Shown: positions 41,132 to 51,014, counted from the stretch's first letter. The stretch: DNA of 64,000 nucleotides from Pseudarthrobacter sp. NBSH8 (GCF_014217545.1 NZ_CP043178.1:3996737-4060736); one strand, 5' to 3'. A program made the numbers and translations. Notes: generated by a model from the letters alone, not told the origin.

Positions 41132-42571
41132 TCAAACCCCGAGCGGGGGGACTTCCAGACCAAATATGTCCTTGAGGGCATATTTTGCGGCGAAATACCC
41201 TGGCATCCCTGTCACACCGGGGCCAGGCGGTGTGGAGGAGGAACAGAGGTACACGCCAGGCACGGGTGTCCGCCACGGAACGCGGGACACCACCGGGCGC
41301 TGCACAAGTCCGCGCACATCCATGATGCCGGCGCTGAAATCTCCGCCCACGTAGTTCCGGTTGTAGCTGGCAAGCTCCGCCGCCGTGGTCACGTGTCTCT
41401 GCACCACCACGTCCCGGAACCCGGGTGCGAAGCGCTCCAGCTGGGCGGTCACGGCCCCGCCCATGTCGCGGGTTGATCCGGCGGGCACGTGGCAGTATGC
41501 CCAGAGGATCTGCCGCCCGGCCGGGGCGCGGCCGGTGTCGAAACGCGATGGCTGGGCCACCAGCACGTACGGCCGCTCCGGGTGCCTTCCGGCGGACACG
41601 TCATTCTCCGCACTCGCCAGCTCCGCGCGCGTGCCGCCGACGTGCACCGTGCCGGCGTCACGCAATTCCCGTGCCGCCCACGGAACGGGACCGGACAGGA
41701 TGAAGTCCACCTTGCAGGAGCCATTCCCATAGCGGAACGTCTCCAGGGCTTGCCTATACCTGCCCGGGAGCTTGTCGCCAGCAATGGCCAGCAGACCCCG
41801 GGGGGCCACATCCAGCAGAGCGGCCCGCGCGCCGCCTAGTTGTTGGAGGCTCTCGATCGGCGCCCCCGCGTGGATCACTCCGCCGTGGGCACGGATGTCG
41901 GCTTCCAGCGCGGCAGCGATGGAGGCCGATCCGCCCAGCGGAACCGGCCAGCCTTCGGTGTGGGCCAGTGCGGTGAGCATAAGCCCGGCACCGGCGGACG
42001 CCAGCGAGGGCAGCTGCGATACCGCGTGGGCAGCAACGCCGCTGAGCAGAGCAGGCGCAAGGTCCTCCTTAAACCGGGAGTTCCACAGCCGCGATCCCTG
42101 CTCCAGCGTCCGCAGCCCGAAGAGTGCGGCCACCAGGGGATCCCGGGGAATTCTGAGCAGCTGGTGCTGCGTCAGATCCATCACGCCGCCAATGCGATCA
42201 ACGAGCGGGCCGAGGAGCCTGCGGTAGGCGTCGCCGTCCCTGCCCAGGCCCTGGACCGTCCGTTCGATGCTGTGGTAGCCGAGGGCCGCCCGTCCGCCGT
42301 CGAGCGGTGATCCGAACGAAAGCTCCGGCACCACCAGGTCTATCCGGCGTGCCAGCTCGAAGTCACGGAAGAAGGGGGACGCCAGTGCCATGGGGTGCAC
42401 GGCCGAGCAGATGTCATGGAAGTGGCCCGGCTGCATCAGTTCGGCGGTGCGGGTGCCACCGCCGATGGTGGCCGCCGCCTCGTGGACTTCAACGGAGAGG
42501 CCGGCGCGCGCCATCACGGCAGCTGCGGCCAGCCCGTTGGGTCCGGACCCAACGACGGCGACGTCAGGCAT
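41132..42571 (-). CDS. phytoene-desaturase-like FAD oxidoreductase
   Basis: Protein of 479 aa. N-terminal Rossmann motif VAVVGSGPNGLAAAAVMARA followed by EAAATIGGGTRT is typical of the CrtI/NAD(P)-binding amine-oxidase-like family, and the C-terminal FAD block LCSSSTPPGPGVTGMPGYFA closes the flavin site. Members desaturate or oxidise carotenoids and other polyenes, but many actinobacterial relatives have no known substrate and no carotenoid genes are nearby. The ATG at 42571 overlaps the end of the GT87-like gene by eight bases, suggesting joint transcription. Confidence 0.88.
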   Translation of the reverse strand: MPDVAVVGSGPNGLAAAAVMARAGLSVEVHEAAATIGGGTRTAELMQPGHFHDICSAVHPMALASPFFRDFELARRIDLVVPELSFGSPLDGGRAALGYHSIERTVQGLGRDGDAYRRLLGPLVDRIGGVMDLTQHQLLRIPRDPLVAALFGLRTLEQGSRLWNSRFKEDLAPALLSGVAAHAVSQLPSLASAGAGLMLTALAHTEGWPVPLGGSASIAAALEADIRAHGGVIHAGAPIESLQQLGGARAALLDVAPRGLLAIAGDKLPGRYRQALETFRYGNGSCKVDFILSGPVPWAARELRDAGTVHVGGTRAELASAENDVSAGRHPERPYVLVAQPSRFDTGRAPAGRQILWAYCHVPAGSTRDMGGAVTAQLERFAPGFRDVVVQRHVTTAAELASYNRNYVGGDFSAGIMDVRGLVQRPVVSRVPWRTPVPGVYLCSSSTPPGPGVTGMPGYFAAKYALKDIFGLEVPPLGV

Positions 42572-44030
42572 GGTGCTTCGCCCGCCAGGGAAGTACCGCA
42601 TGTGAGCGATGGCGGAGGCCGAACCGTAACCAGTCCGGCAGTCCGTCGAACGGCCCTCCCTGCGGATCATCAAGGTGATGCCGGCGGACGGGATCGTAGT
42701 CCGGGTCATGGATGTCCCAGACAACCCGGAACATTAAATATGCTGTTACAAGCATATGAAGGGCTACTGCCAGTACGTAGTAAGGCATATCAATATTGTG
42801 CTGTGTCGGGCCTTGGCTGGTCACCTGGCCCAGGTACATCCAGACGGCTGCCCAGTGCAGGCCTTCAACACCCTGCCAAACTAGAAAATCCCGCCAACGC
42901 GGCCGGGCCAGTGCCACCAACGGGATGAGCCACAGGACATGCTGTGGCGAATAGACCTTGCTGGTCAGGATAAAAGCACCCACGATGAGGAACGCCAACT
43001 GGGCCAGCCGCGGCCGGCGCCGTGCTGTCAGCGCCACCGCGGCAATCATGGCGCAGGCCAGCAGGAACACGGCAAGGGCCAGCCAGTTGATAGTGGCGGG
43101 ATCCAGCACGGGCCAGTGCAGCCGCCGAGCCACCAGGTTGTAGGCGAACCATACAGACCCGTAGCCGGCTTCCCTCGTCTCGGTGAACCCAAAGAAGTAC
43201 CACCAGCCGGACGGGTTGGAGACGGCAACAGGTACGTTAATGGCCAGCCAGGCTGCGGCGCCGGCGCCGGCTGTGACCACGAACGAGCGGATCCGCCCGG
43301 TCCGCAGGGCCAGCAGGAGGATGGCTCCGAGAACCAGGGCGGCATAGGGCTTGGTCGCTGCGGCAAGGCCGATCAGGATGCCTGCAAGCACCAGCTTTTC
43401 ACGCGAAAAGCACAGCATTCCCACCGCCAACAAGGCGACGGCCCACATGTCCCAGTTGATGGTTCCGGCCAGCACAATGCCGGGTGCCAGCGCCACCATG
43501 GCCGAATCCCAAGGGCGCCGCTGCGACATCCGGGCCGTAGCCAGCACAGTGACAATCCAGACTGCTGCGACCAGCGTGGCGTTAACGTCGAAGTAGCCGA
43601 GGACCCGCGCGTCACTTACGCCCTCGCCCGGGATCAGCCAGGCGGTCACGCTGGCAACAAGTCCCATCAGGACGGGATCTTCAAAAAGAGATGCTGTGCT
43701 CAGGACCGGGAACGTGCCGTCTCCCAGGCCGCGGTTGCGGAAAAATTCCGGGAAGTCGGAATAACACGTGGAATAGAACTGGCCGGGGCTGGACCAGCCG
43801 TTGGCCCGGCAGTAACCCTTGATTGCAATGCCGGCCAACGCCGCCAGTACGGTCAGGATGATCAGGACCCGTTCCACGGTAAAAACGCCGGGGGAGACGA
43901 GGCCGGGCGCCGACCGTGCACCCATCGGCCCGCCGATCAGTTCCGTGAAGTTCTTCAGCAGCAGGTCACTGCGGCTCGGAACAACCAAGCGGGCGCGCCG
44001 CGGGCGCGCCGGTGGCTTCGTCTCCTGCAT
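42564..44030 (-). CDS. GT87-type membrane mannosyltransferase-like protein
   Basis: Protein of 488 aa with about ten transmembrane helices and a short cytoplasmic tail (DIHDPDYDPVRRHHLDDPQG). The segment YCRANGWSSPGQFYSTCYSD after the first helix and the repeated WDMWAVALLAVGM-type helices match the DUF2029/GT87 polyprenyl-phosphate mannosyltransferase group. In mycobacteria a relative (Rv0051) sits in the same ponA-rpsF neighbourhood. It would add mannose from a polyprenyl carrier to a cell-envelope acceptor on the outer face. The gene overlaps the FAD oxidoreductase; 44031-44134 shows no gene. Confidence 0.85.
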   Translation of the reverse strand: MQETKPPARPRRARLVVPSRSDLLLKNFTELIGGPMGARSAPGLVSPGVFTVERVLIILTVLAALAGIAIKGYCRANGWSSPGQFYSTCYSDFPEFFRNRGLGDGTFPVLSTASLFEDPVLMGLVASVTAWLIPGEGVSDARVLGYFDVNATLVAAVWIVTVLATARMSQRRPWDSAMVALAPGIVLAGTINWDMWAVALLAVGMLCFSREKLVLAGILIGLAAATKPYAALVLGAILLLALRTGRIRSFVVTAGAGAAAWLAINVPVAVSNPSGWWYFFGFTETREAGYGSVWFAYNLVARRLHWPVLDPATINWLALAVFLLACAMIAAVALTARRRPRLAQLAFLIVGAFILTSKVYSPQHVLWLIPLVALARPRWRDFLVWQGVEGLHWAAVWMYLGQVTSQGPTQHNIDMPYYVLAVALHMLVTAYLMFRVVWDIHDPDYDPVRRHHLDDPQGGPFDGLPDWLRFGLRHRSHAVLPWRAKHHA

Positions 44031-44134
44031 GTCTGAGAGCTTACCCGGGACGTGCCCGCCGGACCGCGGACTCCAAAACCGGCCCCTCGCCTCAGTTCAG
44101 GCCGCCGCAGGAAGACAAATTCCCGATTAGGTCT

Positions 44135-44719
44135 TTAGAGTCCCCAACGGACAATGGCCGGGGTCCGCTTATCCCAGCCGAGCGTGCAGACCTTCGCGGT
44201 TCCCAGGATGAAATGACGGCCCTCGGCAGGCGCTAGTTCCAGCCAGCGCGCGGTGAGGATCCGGGAGAAGTGCCCGTGCGCAACGATCAGCACGTTGTCC
44301 AGGCCGGATTCCAGCACACTGGCCACAATCTTGTCGGCGCGGGCTGCCACTTCGTCCAGGGTCTCGCCGTTGGGCACACCATGGGTCCAGATCAGGTAAT
44401 CCGGGTTGTCCTTGCGGATCAGGTCCGAACTGATGCCCTCATAGTCGCCGTAGTTCCATTCCACCGCCAGCGGCTCATGCTGCGCGTCAGGGTAACCTGC
44501 CAGCTCCGCGGTCCGCCTGGCGCGGCGCAGTGGGGACGTCAGGACCAAGTCGAAGTCCACCTGGTCCAGCACCTTCCGGGCCTCCACGGCCTGCTGCTCG
44601 CCTTCCACGGTCAGGGGCAGGTCGGTGAGCCCGGTGTATTGCCCGCTCTTGGACCACTCGGTCTCGCCGTGGCGCAGGATCCAGAGCTGGGGGCGGGGGG
44701 CGGTCATCGGATTAATCAT
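44135..44719 (-). CDS. histidine phosphatase (phosphoglycerate-mutase-like)
   Basis: Protein of 194 aa. The catalytic LRHGETEW motif (His17) starts the protein, with SPLRRARRTAEL and VAHGHFSRIL supplying the second Arg and His of the active site. The ATG at 44719 overlaps the stop of cca (ATGA); an internal ATG at 44707 is also possible. Members of this superfamily include phosphatases of sugar phosphates, acid phosphatases and true mutases; this short form with no obvious extra domain is most likely a phosphatase of unknown small-molecule substrate. Confidence 0.9.
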   Translation of the reverse strand: MINPMTAPRPQLWILRHGETEWSKSGQYTGLTDLPLTVEGEQQAVEARKVLDQVDFDLVLTSPLRRARRTAELAGYPDAQHEPLAVEWNYGDYEGISSDLIRKDNPDYLIWTHGVPNGETLDEVAARADKIVASVLESGLDNVLIVAHGHFSRILTARWLELAPAEGRHFILGTAKVCTLGWDKRTPAIVRWGL

Positions 44720-46224
44720 TTGGACTCCTCGTTCGGGGAAAGTTCGACGGCGGCGGGAGGCTCTGCTGCTTCCGGCACCGGGGGTGCCGCCTCGGGCTGC
44801 TCCGCCCACCAGGCGCGCAGCCTCGCTTCGGCGTCGTCCGGTTGCAGGGGTCCGTTTTCCATCCGTTCCTCCAGCAGGAACTTGTAGGCCCGGCCCACCA
44901 CGGGACCAGGCTTGAGGTTCAGGATCGCCATGATTTTGGCGCCGTCCAGATCGGGCCGGACCGCGTCCAGCGACTCCTGCTCGCGCAAAACGGCGATCCG
45001 GTCTTCCAGGTCGTCGTAGGCGAAGGCGAGGCGCTCAGCCTTCCGCTGGTTGCGGGTGGTCACGTCCGAGCGGGTCAGCCGGTGCAGCCGGTCCAGCAGC
45101 GGGCCGGCGTCCGTGACGTAGCGGCGCACGGCCGAGTCACTCCACCCGGCGTCACCGTAGCCGTAGAAACGCATGTGCAGCTCTACGAGCCGGGCCACGG
45201 CCTTGATGGTGTCGTTGTCGAAGCGGAGAGTCTTCATCCGCTTGGCAGTGAGCTTGGAGCCCACCATGTCGTGGTGGCGGAAGCTGACCGCGCCGCCCGG
45301 TTCGAAACGCCGCGTAGCCGGCTTGCCGACGTCGTGCATCAGCGCTGCGAACCGCAGCACAAAGTCGGGGGCCGGCACGGCGCCGTCCGCATCCGTTTCC
45401 AGGGCAGCGGCCTGTTCCAGGACCTGAAGGGAGTGCTGGTAGACATCCTTGTGGCGGTGGTGCTCGTCAGATTCCAGCCGCAGAGCGGACACCTCAGGCA
45501 GCACGAACTCGGCGAGGCCGGTTTCCACGAGCAGGTCCACGCCGACCCGGGGGTGGGCACCGCAGATGAGTTTGACCAACTCATCACGGACCCGTTCGGC
45601 CGAGATGATTTTGATCCGCTCGGCCATCTGGCTCATGGCCAGCCGTACGTCGTCGTGCACGGAAATGCCCAGCTGCGAGGCGAACCGGGCGGCGCGCATC
45701 ATACGGAGGGGATCATCGGAGAAGGAGGCCTCGGGTGAAGCGGGCGTCGCCAGGACGGCGGCGTTGAGATCCCGGACGCCGCCGAACGGATCAATGAGTT
45801 CAAGCGACGGGAGCCGCAGGGCCATGGCGTTGATGGTGAAATCGCGGCGCAGGAGATCGTCGGTCAGGGAGGTGCCGAAGGCCACCACGGGCTTGCGCGA
45901 CTCCGGATCGTAAGCCTCGGCCCGGTACGTGGTGATCTCGATCTGGAAGCCGGCCTTCCGCATCCCGATTGTCCCGAAGGCCCGGCCGATTTCCCAGAAG
46001 TTGTCCGCCCACTTCTTGATCAGGGCAACTGTCTGGCCCGGCGTGGCGTCCGTGGTGAAGTCCAGGTCCGGTGAGGCGCGTCCCAGGAAGAGATCCCGTA
46101 CCGGACCGCCCACCAGGGACAGCTCGTGGCCGGCGTCGACAAAGCGCTGCCCGAGCTCCAGGACCACCGGATCAACCTGGAAATCGACGGTGTTGGAATC
46201 AATCTTGTGATGTGCGTGCGCCAT
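44716..46224 (-). CDS. cca: CCA tRNA nucleotidyltransferase
   Basis: Protein of 502 aa. The N-terminal catalytic domain has SLVGGPVRDLFLGRASPDLD (Gly-Gly and metal Asp pair), and the poly(A)/CCA head continues through the neck region RRDFTINAMALRLP. A C-terminal HD domain (LMHDVGKPATR) follows. The enzyme adds CCA to tRNA 3' ends. Genes named pcnA in related genomes are the same family. The last residues are Pro/Glu-rich and variable. It is divergent from the NUDIX gene, with 159 bases between them holding the promoters. Confidence 0.94.
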   Translation of the reverse strand: MAHAHHKIDSNTVDFQVDPVVLELGQRFVDAGHELSLVGGPVRDLFLGRASPDLDFTTDATPGQTVALIKKWADNFWEIGRAFGTIGMRKAGFQIEITTYRAEAYDPESRKPVVAFGTSLTDDLLRRDFTINAMALRLPSLELIDPFGGVRDLNAAVLATPASPEASFSDDPLRMMRAARFASQLGISVHDDVRLAMSQMAERIKIISAERVRDELVKLICGAHPRVGVDLLVETGLAEFVLPEVSALRLESDEHHRHKDVYQHSLQVLEQAAALETDADGAVPAPDFVLRFAALMHDVGKPATRRFEPGGAVSFRHHDMVGSKLTAKRMKTLRFDNDTIKAVARLVELHMRFYGYGDAGWSDSAVRRYVTDAGPLLDRLHRLTRSDVTTRNQRKAERLAFAYDDLEDRIAVLREQESLDAVRPDLDGAKIMAILNLKPGPVVGRAYKFLLEERMENGPLQPDDAEARLRAWWAEQPEAAPPVPEAAEPPAAVELSPNEESK

Positions 46225-46383
46225 AGTTACTTAAGCTTGTCAGAAACCAGCGGCTTGGCAGGCCAAAATCTCCTCAAGATCGCTCCTATTCGCCTGCAGC
46301 CCCTCAAAGTGCGTCATACGCAGTCCACTTTGATGTCATGTTCCGGTCATCATGATCGGACAAGAGTCGTTAGAGTGGACTCC

Positions 46384-46932
46384 ATGGCCCATCCCGTACC
46401 GAGCGCTCCCGGCAGGAGGACAAACGCACCGTTGCCGTCGGCAATTGGTGCCCACGTCGCGCCTGCCCTGCACTCGGCCCCGGCCTCGCTCCCCACGGTG
46501 GAGGAAATTTCCGCCGGCGGCGTTGTGGTGGACACGTCCGACGCCGAACTAAGGGTTGCGATCATTGCCCGCCTTAATAGGGGCGGACGGCTGGAGTGGT
46601 GCCTTCCCAAGGGCCATCCTGAAGGCAAGGAAGACAACGAGCAGGCAGCAGTGCGTGAGATTGCCGAGGAAACCGGCATCGAGGGCGACATCCTGGCCCC
46701 GCTCGGCAGCATCGACTACTGGTTCACTGTCAGCGGGCACCGTGTCCACAAAACCGTCCACCACTACCTGCTGCGCGCCAGCGGCGGCGAACTCACCATC
46801 GAAAACGATCCGGACCACGAAGCCGTGGACGTCGCATGGGTCCCCATCAAGGAGCTAGCACGGAAGCTCTCCTTCCCCAACGAGCGGCGCATCGCGGATC
46901 TGGCCCGGGAAGTCCTGCCAGAACACCTCTAA
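46384..46932 (+). CDS. NUDIX hydrolase
   Basis: Protein of 182 aa with a complete NUDIX box, GHPEGKEDNEQAAVREIAEE followed by TGI (G-x5-E-x7-REUXEEXGU). Strands such as ISAGGVVVDTSDAELRVAII lead in. The N-terminal 40 residues are a low-complexity Pro/Ala-rich extension. NUDIX enzymes cleave nucleoside diphosphates linked to other groups (dinucleoside polyphosphates, sugar nucleotides, oxidised dNTPs). This gene conventionally precedes murJ in actinobacteria. I chose the ATG at 46384 because upstream in-frame codons are inside the cca promoter region. Confidence 0.92.
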   Translation: MAHPVPSAPGRRTNAPLPSAIGAHVAPALHSAPASLPTVEEISAGGVVVDTSDAELRVAIIARLNRGGRLEWCLPKGHPEGKEDNEQAAVREIAEETGIEGDILAPLGSIDYWFTVSGHRVHKTVHHYLLRASGGELTIENDPDHEAVDVAWVPIKELARKLSFPNERRIADLAREVLPEHL

Positions 46933-47034
46933 GGCTGTCTCCGCCGGAGCTGCATGTATGCCTGTTCGGGCATATAACCGGCCCGTTGCGGAACAACCCG
47001 TCCGTTGCGGTACAAACAGCGTCCGGGTGAGACG

Positions 47035-49179
47035 ATGAAGGCGATGTCAGCTACCAATCCCCCCTCCGATAAAGCCGGCCCTGCCGCCCCGAGCGGAACC
47101 GCGAGTGAAACGCGGTCCAGCGCCATCATGGCTGCCGGCACCTTGGTGTCCCGGTTCCTGGGCTTCGGCAAGACCTGGATGCTGGGTGCCGCGCTGGGCC
47201 TCGGCTCCACGGTTAACGACACGTTCATCAATGCCAACAACCTGCCCAACCTGATCTTCCTGCTGGTGGCCGGTGGTGTGTTCAACGCCGTGCTGGTGCC
47301 TCAGATCATCAAAGCGAGCAAGGCTCCGGACAGGGGAGCCGACTACATCAGCCGGCTGCTGACGCTGGCCGTGCTCCTGCTGTTGGGCCTCACCGCGCTG
47401 GTCACGCTCGCTGCTCCGTGGGTCATTGAGCTGACCACGCAGGGTTATTCGCCGCAGCAGAAGGCCCTGGCAGTCGCCTTCGCCTTCTGGTGCCTGCCGC
47501 AGATCTTCTTCTACGGCCTCTACGCCCTGCTGACACAGGTCCTCAACGCCAACGGCGCGTTCGGGCCGGCCATGTGGGCCCCCATCATGAACAACCTGGT
47601 GGCCATTGGCGGCCTGGGCATGTTCATCTGGATCTTCGGCGAGAACGCCATGAACCCCCACACGCTGGACAACTGGGGCCCGTCCCAGACACTGCTTGTG
47701 GCAGGCTTCTCGACCATAGGCGTGGTGGCCCAGACAGCCATCCTGCTGATCCCGGTCTTCCGCCTGAGGCTGGGGCTCCGGCCCCGGTTTGGCTGGCGCG
47801 GAGTGGGCCTTGGCCAGGCCGCCAAGCTGAGCGTATGGACGCTCCTGACCGCCGCCGTCGGGCAGTTGGCGTTCCTGTACGTCATGCGCATCGCCACTAT
47901 TCCCGGTGCCGAGCGGCTCCGGCTGAAGGCTGCGGGGGATCCGGCGGCAGAGATGCTGCCCGGCAACGCGGTCCTGGAGGTGGCCAGCCAGCTGTACCTG
48001 CTGCCGCACTCGATCATTGCGCTCTCCCTCGCCACTGTCCTCTTTAACCGGATGACCCGTGCATCGCAGGATGGCAACCGCGCAGAACTCCGCGACGCCC
48101 TCTCGCACGGTCTCCGCACCATGGCGGTGGCCACGGTCTTTGGCGCGCTGGCACTCTTTGCGCTGGCCGGGCCGCTGGGCATGTTCTTCTCCGGTGGTCC
48201 GCGCCAGGACGGCGTGATGCTGGCCCAGACGCTCACCATCCTCGCGCTGAGTACCCCGTTTATGAGTGCCAACTTCATGATGTCGCGGGTTTTCTATGCC
48301 AACGAAGACGCCCGCACACCGTTTAGTATCCAGCTGCTTCTTGCTGTGGTTTACGTGGCCGGTGCGTTTGGGATCCAGTTCCTGCCGGTGGGCCAGATCA
48401 TTTACGCCATCGCGTTGCTGTACATGGTGGGCAACATCCTCTCGGTGATCATCAGTGCCTTCTTCCTGCGCCGTCTGCTGGGCCACCTCGACGGGCCGCG
48501 GATCGCCAACTCGTACATCCGAATGGGATATGCGGCGCTCGGTTCCGCGATCGCGGGCGCCGGGGCGTTGTGGCTGATGGGCAGCTACAGCGCGGACGGG
48601 TTCGCCTGGAGCGGCCGGCCCGCTGCGCTGGTGACCGTCGTCGTCGTCGGACCGATCATGTTGGTTGCCTATCTCTTCCTCCTCAAGATCTTCCACGTCG
48701 CGGAACTCGGCGATCTCATGCGCCCTCTGTTGGGACGACTGGGGCGCGGTACCGGACCTTCGGGCGGCACCGGGGGAACGCCGGCTGCGGTTGACGACGT
48801 TTCCGCAACGGAACGTCCGACGCCGGAACGCGCCACGGTCTCGGTGGACACCGGCCTGATTCCCCGGATCTCTGGCGAATTCGACGCCGTGTCGTTCCGC
48901 GCAGGTCCCGAACCGGAACGCCAGGCGGCGCCTTTGGTGCCGGAAACTCTGCCGGGGGAACCCGGAATGCGTGCCGCTTCGGGTCCGGGGGAGGGTGCAC
49001 ACGGGGAAACTGCCGGGGGCACTGAACCCGCCGCGGAATACCTTCCCGTCGAAGACGTTCCCGGCACGGCACGGGGCGGGCTGCTGCGCGACGAGATTCC
49101 CCTTCCCGGCCGGCGTACGTTCCAGGGCCAGGCCGGACAGAACCCCCATTTCAAGCCACGACGGCCTCGAAAAAAGTGA
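47035..49179 (+). CDS. murJ: lipid II flippase MurJ
   Basis: Protein of 714 aa. About 14 transmembrane helices cover residues 25-530, with the MurJ core SRFLGFGKTWMLGAALGLGS, VNDTFINANNLPNLIFLLVA and the helix pair around SQLYLLPHSIIALSLATVL. It flips lipid II to the outer leaflet for peptidoglycan synthesis. A long Pro/Gly/Glu-rich cytoplasmic tail (about 540-714) extends beyond the usual end. In mycobacteria a pseudokinase domain is attached here; in this genome a separate pseudokinase gene follows instead. The ATG at 47035 (MKAMSAT) or 47044 are both possible. Confidence 0.95.
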   Translation: MKAMSATNPPSDKAGPAAPSGTASETRSSAIMAAGTLVSRFLGFGKTWMLGAALGLGSTVNDTFINANNLPNLIFLLVAGGVFNAVLVPQIIKASKAPDRGADYISRLLTLAVLLLLGLTALVTLAAPWVIELTTQGYSPQQKALAVAFAFWCLPQIFFYGLYALLTQVLNANGAFGPAMWAPIMNNLVAIGGLGMFIWIFGENAMNPHTLDNWGPSQTLLVAGFSTIGVVAQTAILLIPVFRLRLGLRPRFGWRGVGLGQAAKLSVWTLLTAAVGQLAFLYVMRIATIPGAERLRLKAAGDPAAEMLPGNAVLEVASQLYLLPHSIIALSLATVLFNRMTRASQDGNRAELRDALSHGLRTMAVATVFGALALFALAGPLGMFFSGGPRQDGVMLAQTLTILALSTPFMSANFMMSRVFYANEDARTPFSIQLLLAVVYVAGAFGIQFLPVGQIIYAIALLYMVGNILSVIISAFFLRRLLGHLDGPRIANSYIRMGYAALGSAIAGAGALWLMGSYSADGFAWSGRPAALVTVVVVGPIMLVAYLFLLKIFHVAELGDLMRPLLGRLGRGTGPSGGTGGTPAAVDDVSATERPTPERATVSVDTGLIPRISGEFDAVSFRAGPEPERQAAPLVPETLPGEPGMRAASGPGEGAHGETAGGTEPAAEYLPVEDVPGTARGGLLRDEIPLPGRRTFQGQAGQNPHFKPRRPRKK

Positions 49180-49360
49180 TCTTCCCGCGGTTTTTGGTTG
49201 CCTGTCGCCCACGGCGGCCATGGCCGATCGGCTAGGATCGACAGTGAACAGGGGTAGTTGCAGGCAAGCGCAGACCGGCTCGCCGGCCGGCTTTTGACCG
49301 GTTTCTGACCGGCGGTGGCATCATCTACGCCGGCATTCCCGGACAGTCTAGGAGGAACAC

Positions 49361-50941
49361 GTGTCCCACCCGATCGACGTTGGATCAGTACTTGGCGGCC
49401 GCTACAAGGTCACTGCCACGGTATTGACCTCACACGACCAGGATCTGGTGCTGGACGGGATGGACCAGGTTCTCAACCGACCGGTCAGCATTCTGGTCGC
49501 CGGCCCGGATAACACCGAACAGGTGGCCCAGAGCGCCCGCGAGGTGGCTACCGGTGAGCGCCCGGGCAATGTCCAGGTCTTGGACCTCGGCGTCACCGAG
49601 GCCGCCACGTACCTCATCACCAACCACACGTCCGCGGCAGATCTGCTGGACCTCGTGGTTGCCTCCGACGCCCCTTACGTCGAGCCGTTCTTCACGGATA
49701 CGCTGGGCAGCGAGATTTTCGGCCAGGCGCGTTCCCACGAACCGGAACCGTATGACGACGAAGAGAACATCGACGCCGGTTACATCAACTACGCGGACAA
49801 TCACCCCAGCCAGGTCGACTCATTCCGCTCTGCCGCGCCGGTGGTTCCGCCGCTTGTACCCCCGGTTGTTCCTGCGCGTCCGCCGCTCCGCCCGGCAGTC
49901 CGTCCGGCGTCGGGGTCTGCCAAGACCGGGGCCGCTGCAGCAGGGGCCTCCGTGGGCACTGCTGCTGGCGCCGCTGCCGCGCATCAGCGCGTCACTGCGC
50001 CGCAACCAGTGCAGTCTGCAGACAACCGGTCAGTTTCCGGATCCGCTGAGCCTAGGACCGGTGCGGGCTCCGATACGCCCAAGGTTTCTTTGTGGTCTGA
50101 GGACGACTATTCCAACGGCTCTCAGGACGCAGGCTACGAGGAACCCGTGGATTCCCGAGGGCCCCAGCGGTCCGATCGTGCAGCGGGGGCCTTTCCGTCC
50201 CTCGCCCGGAACGTATCTCCTGCGGCGGCAGTACCACCTTCCGGCGGGACGGATGATTATTACGACGACGACGAACCCGAGCGTGAGCCCCGCTCCATGC
50301 GCTGGCTGGTGGGCGGCCTGCTTGCCGTGGTTCTGATTGCAGGGCTCGTCTTCGCGGTCACCAACTTGGGGAGTCTCTTTAAAGCGGGTCCTCAAGCCGC
50401 CCCAACCTCCAACTCGACGGGCGCCACACAGCCAAACACCGGGTCGGCCTCCGCGAACCCGAGCTCCGCACCACCGGCAGCACCGCCGGCAGCACCGCCC
50501 GTCATTGACAGCATCACCCGCCAGGGGAATTTTGACTTCGCAGCCACCTACGATGTCGATCTTGTGAAGGCGTTTGATGGCAATGTGGCCAGCTACTGGT
50601 CGGACATGGAATTTGCCACCGAAGGCTGGGGTGGTCTCGCAAACGATGGCGTCCCACTGTTCATCAAGCTGAAGAATCCGGCGAAGGTTTCCTCCATCAC
50701 CCTGACTCAGCTCGGAGCCTCGGGCGGCAACCTCAGTGTCTTCACCAATGACCGTCCATCACTGGACGGCGCCAAGCTGGTGGGTACCAACAGCTTCACT
50801 TCATCTGATCTGACCATGCCGCTGGCCGAACCGGTCGAAGCACAGTACGTGATCGTATCCATCACGACACTTCCCAAGCTGGCCGCCCCGAAGACCCGCT
50901 ACGGCTTTGGCATACGCCTTGCGGAGATCAAGATCCAGTAA
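49361..50941 (+). CDS. membrane pseudokinase of the MurJ pathway
   Basis: Protein of 526 aa. The N-terminal part (about 1-130) resembles a protein kinase N-lobe start (GSVLGGRYKVTATVLTSHDQ) but has no catalytic HRD or DFG, so it is a pseudokinase. A long Pro/Ser/Gln-rich linker and one transmembrane helix (about residues 312-334) follow, then an extracellular discoidin/F5-8-type module (about 375-526, SITRQGNFDFAATYDVDLVK). The GTG at 49361 has AGGAGG five bases upstream. In Mycobacterium tuberculosis a pseudokinase domain is fused to MurJ (Rv3910) and binds the FHA protein FhaA; here the same layout is split into two genes. A regulatory role in peptidoglycan synthesis is the best inference. 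Confidence 0.85.
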   Translation: MSHPIDVGSVLGGRYKVTATVLTSHDQDLVLDGMDQVLNRPVSILVAGPDNTEQVAQSAREVATGERPGNVQVLDLGVTEAATYLITNHTSAADLLDLVVASDAPYVEPFFTDTLGSEIFGQARSHEPEPYDDEENIDAGYINYADNHPSQVDSFRSAAPVVPPLVPPVVPARPPLRPAVRPASGSAKTGAAAAGASVGTAAGAAAAHQRVTAPQPVQSADNRSVSGSAEPRTGAGSDTPKVSLWSEDDYSNGSQDAGYEEPVDSRGPQRSDRAAGAFPSLARNVSPAAAVPPSGGTDDYYDDDEPEREPRSMRWLVGGLLAVVLIAGLVFAVTNLGSLFKAGPQAAPTSNSTGATQPNTGSASANPSSAPPAAPPAAPPVIDSITRQGNFDFAATYDVDLVKAFDGNVASYWSDMEFATEGWGGLANDGVPLFIKLKNPAKVSSITLTQLGASGGNLSVFTNDRPSLDGAKLVGTNSFTSSDLTMPLAEPVEAQYVIVSITTLPKLAAPKTRYGFGIRLAEIKIQ

Positions 50942-50964
50942 GGCCACCAGCGCCGTTCCTGTTG

Positions 50965-51014
50965 AGCCGCGGCTGTTCTGTCCGGAGCAATGCTCCGCAG
51001 TAACAGACGCGGCT
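50965..51014. terminator. multi-part hairpin between the pseudokinase and trxB genes
   Basis: Three nested pairings: AGCCGCG (50965-50971) with CGCGGCT (51008-51014), CTGTT (50973-50977) with AACAG (51002-51006), and GGAGC (50984-50988) with GCTCC (50992-50996). It starts 24 bases after the pseudokinase stop and probably ends that transcript, although no strong T-run follows. Confidence 0.55.

Noticed and set aside
47047..49221. 724-aa open frame on the strand opposite murJ
   Set aside because: Rich in Arg, Gln, His and Gly with no conserved motif; it exists because murJ is GC-rich and its codon bias avoids stops on the opposite strand.
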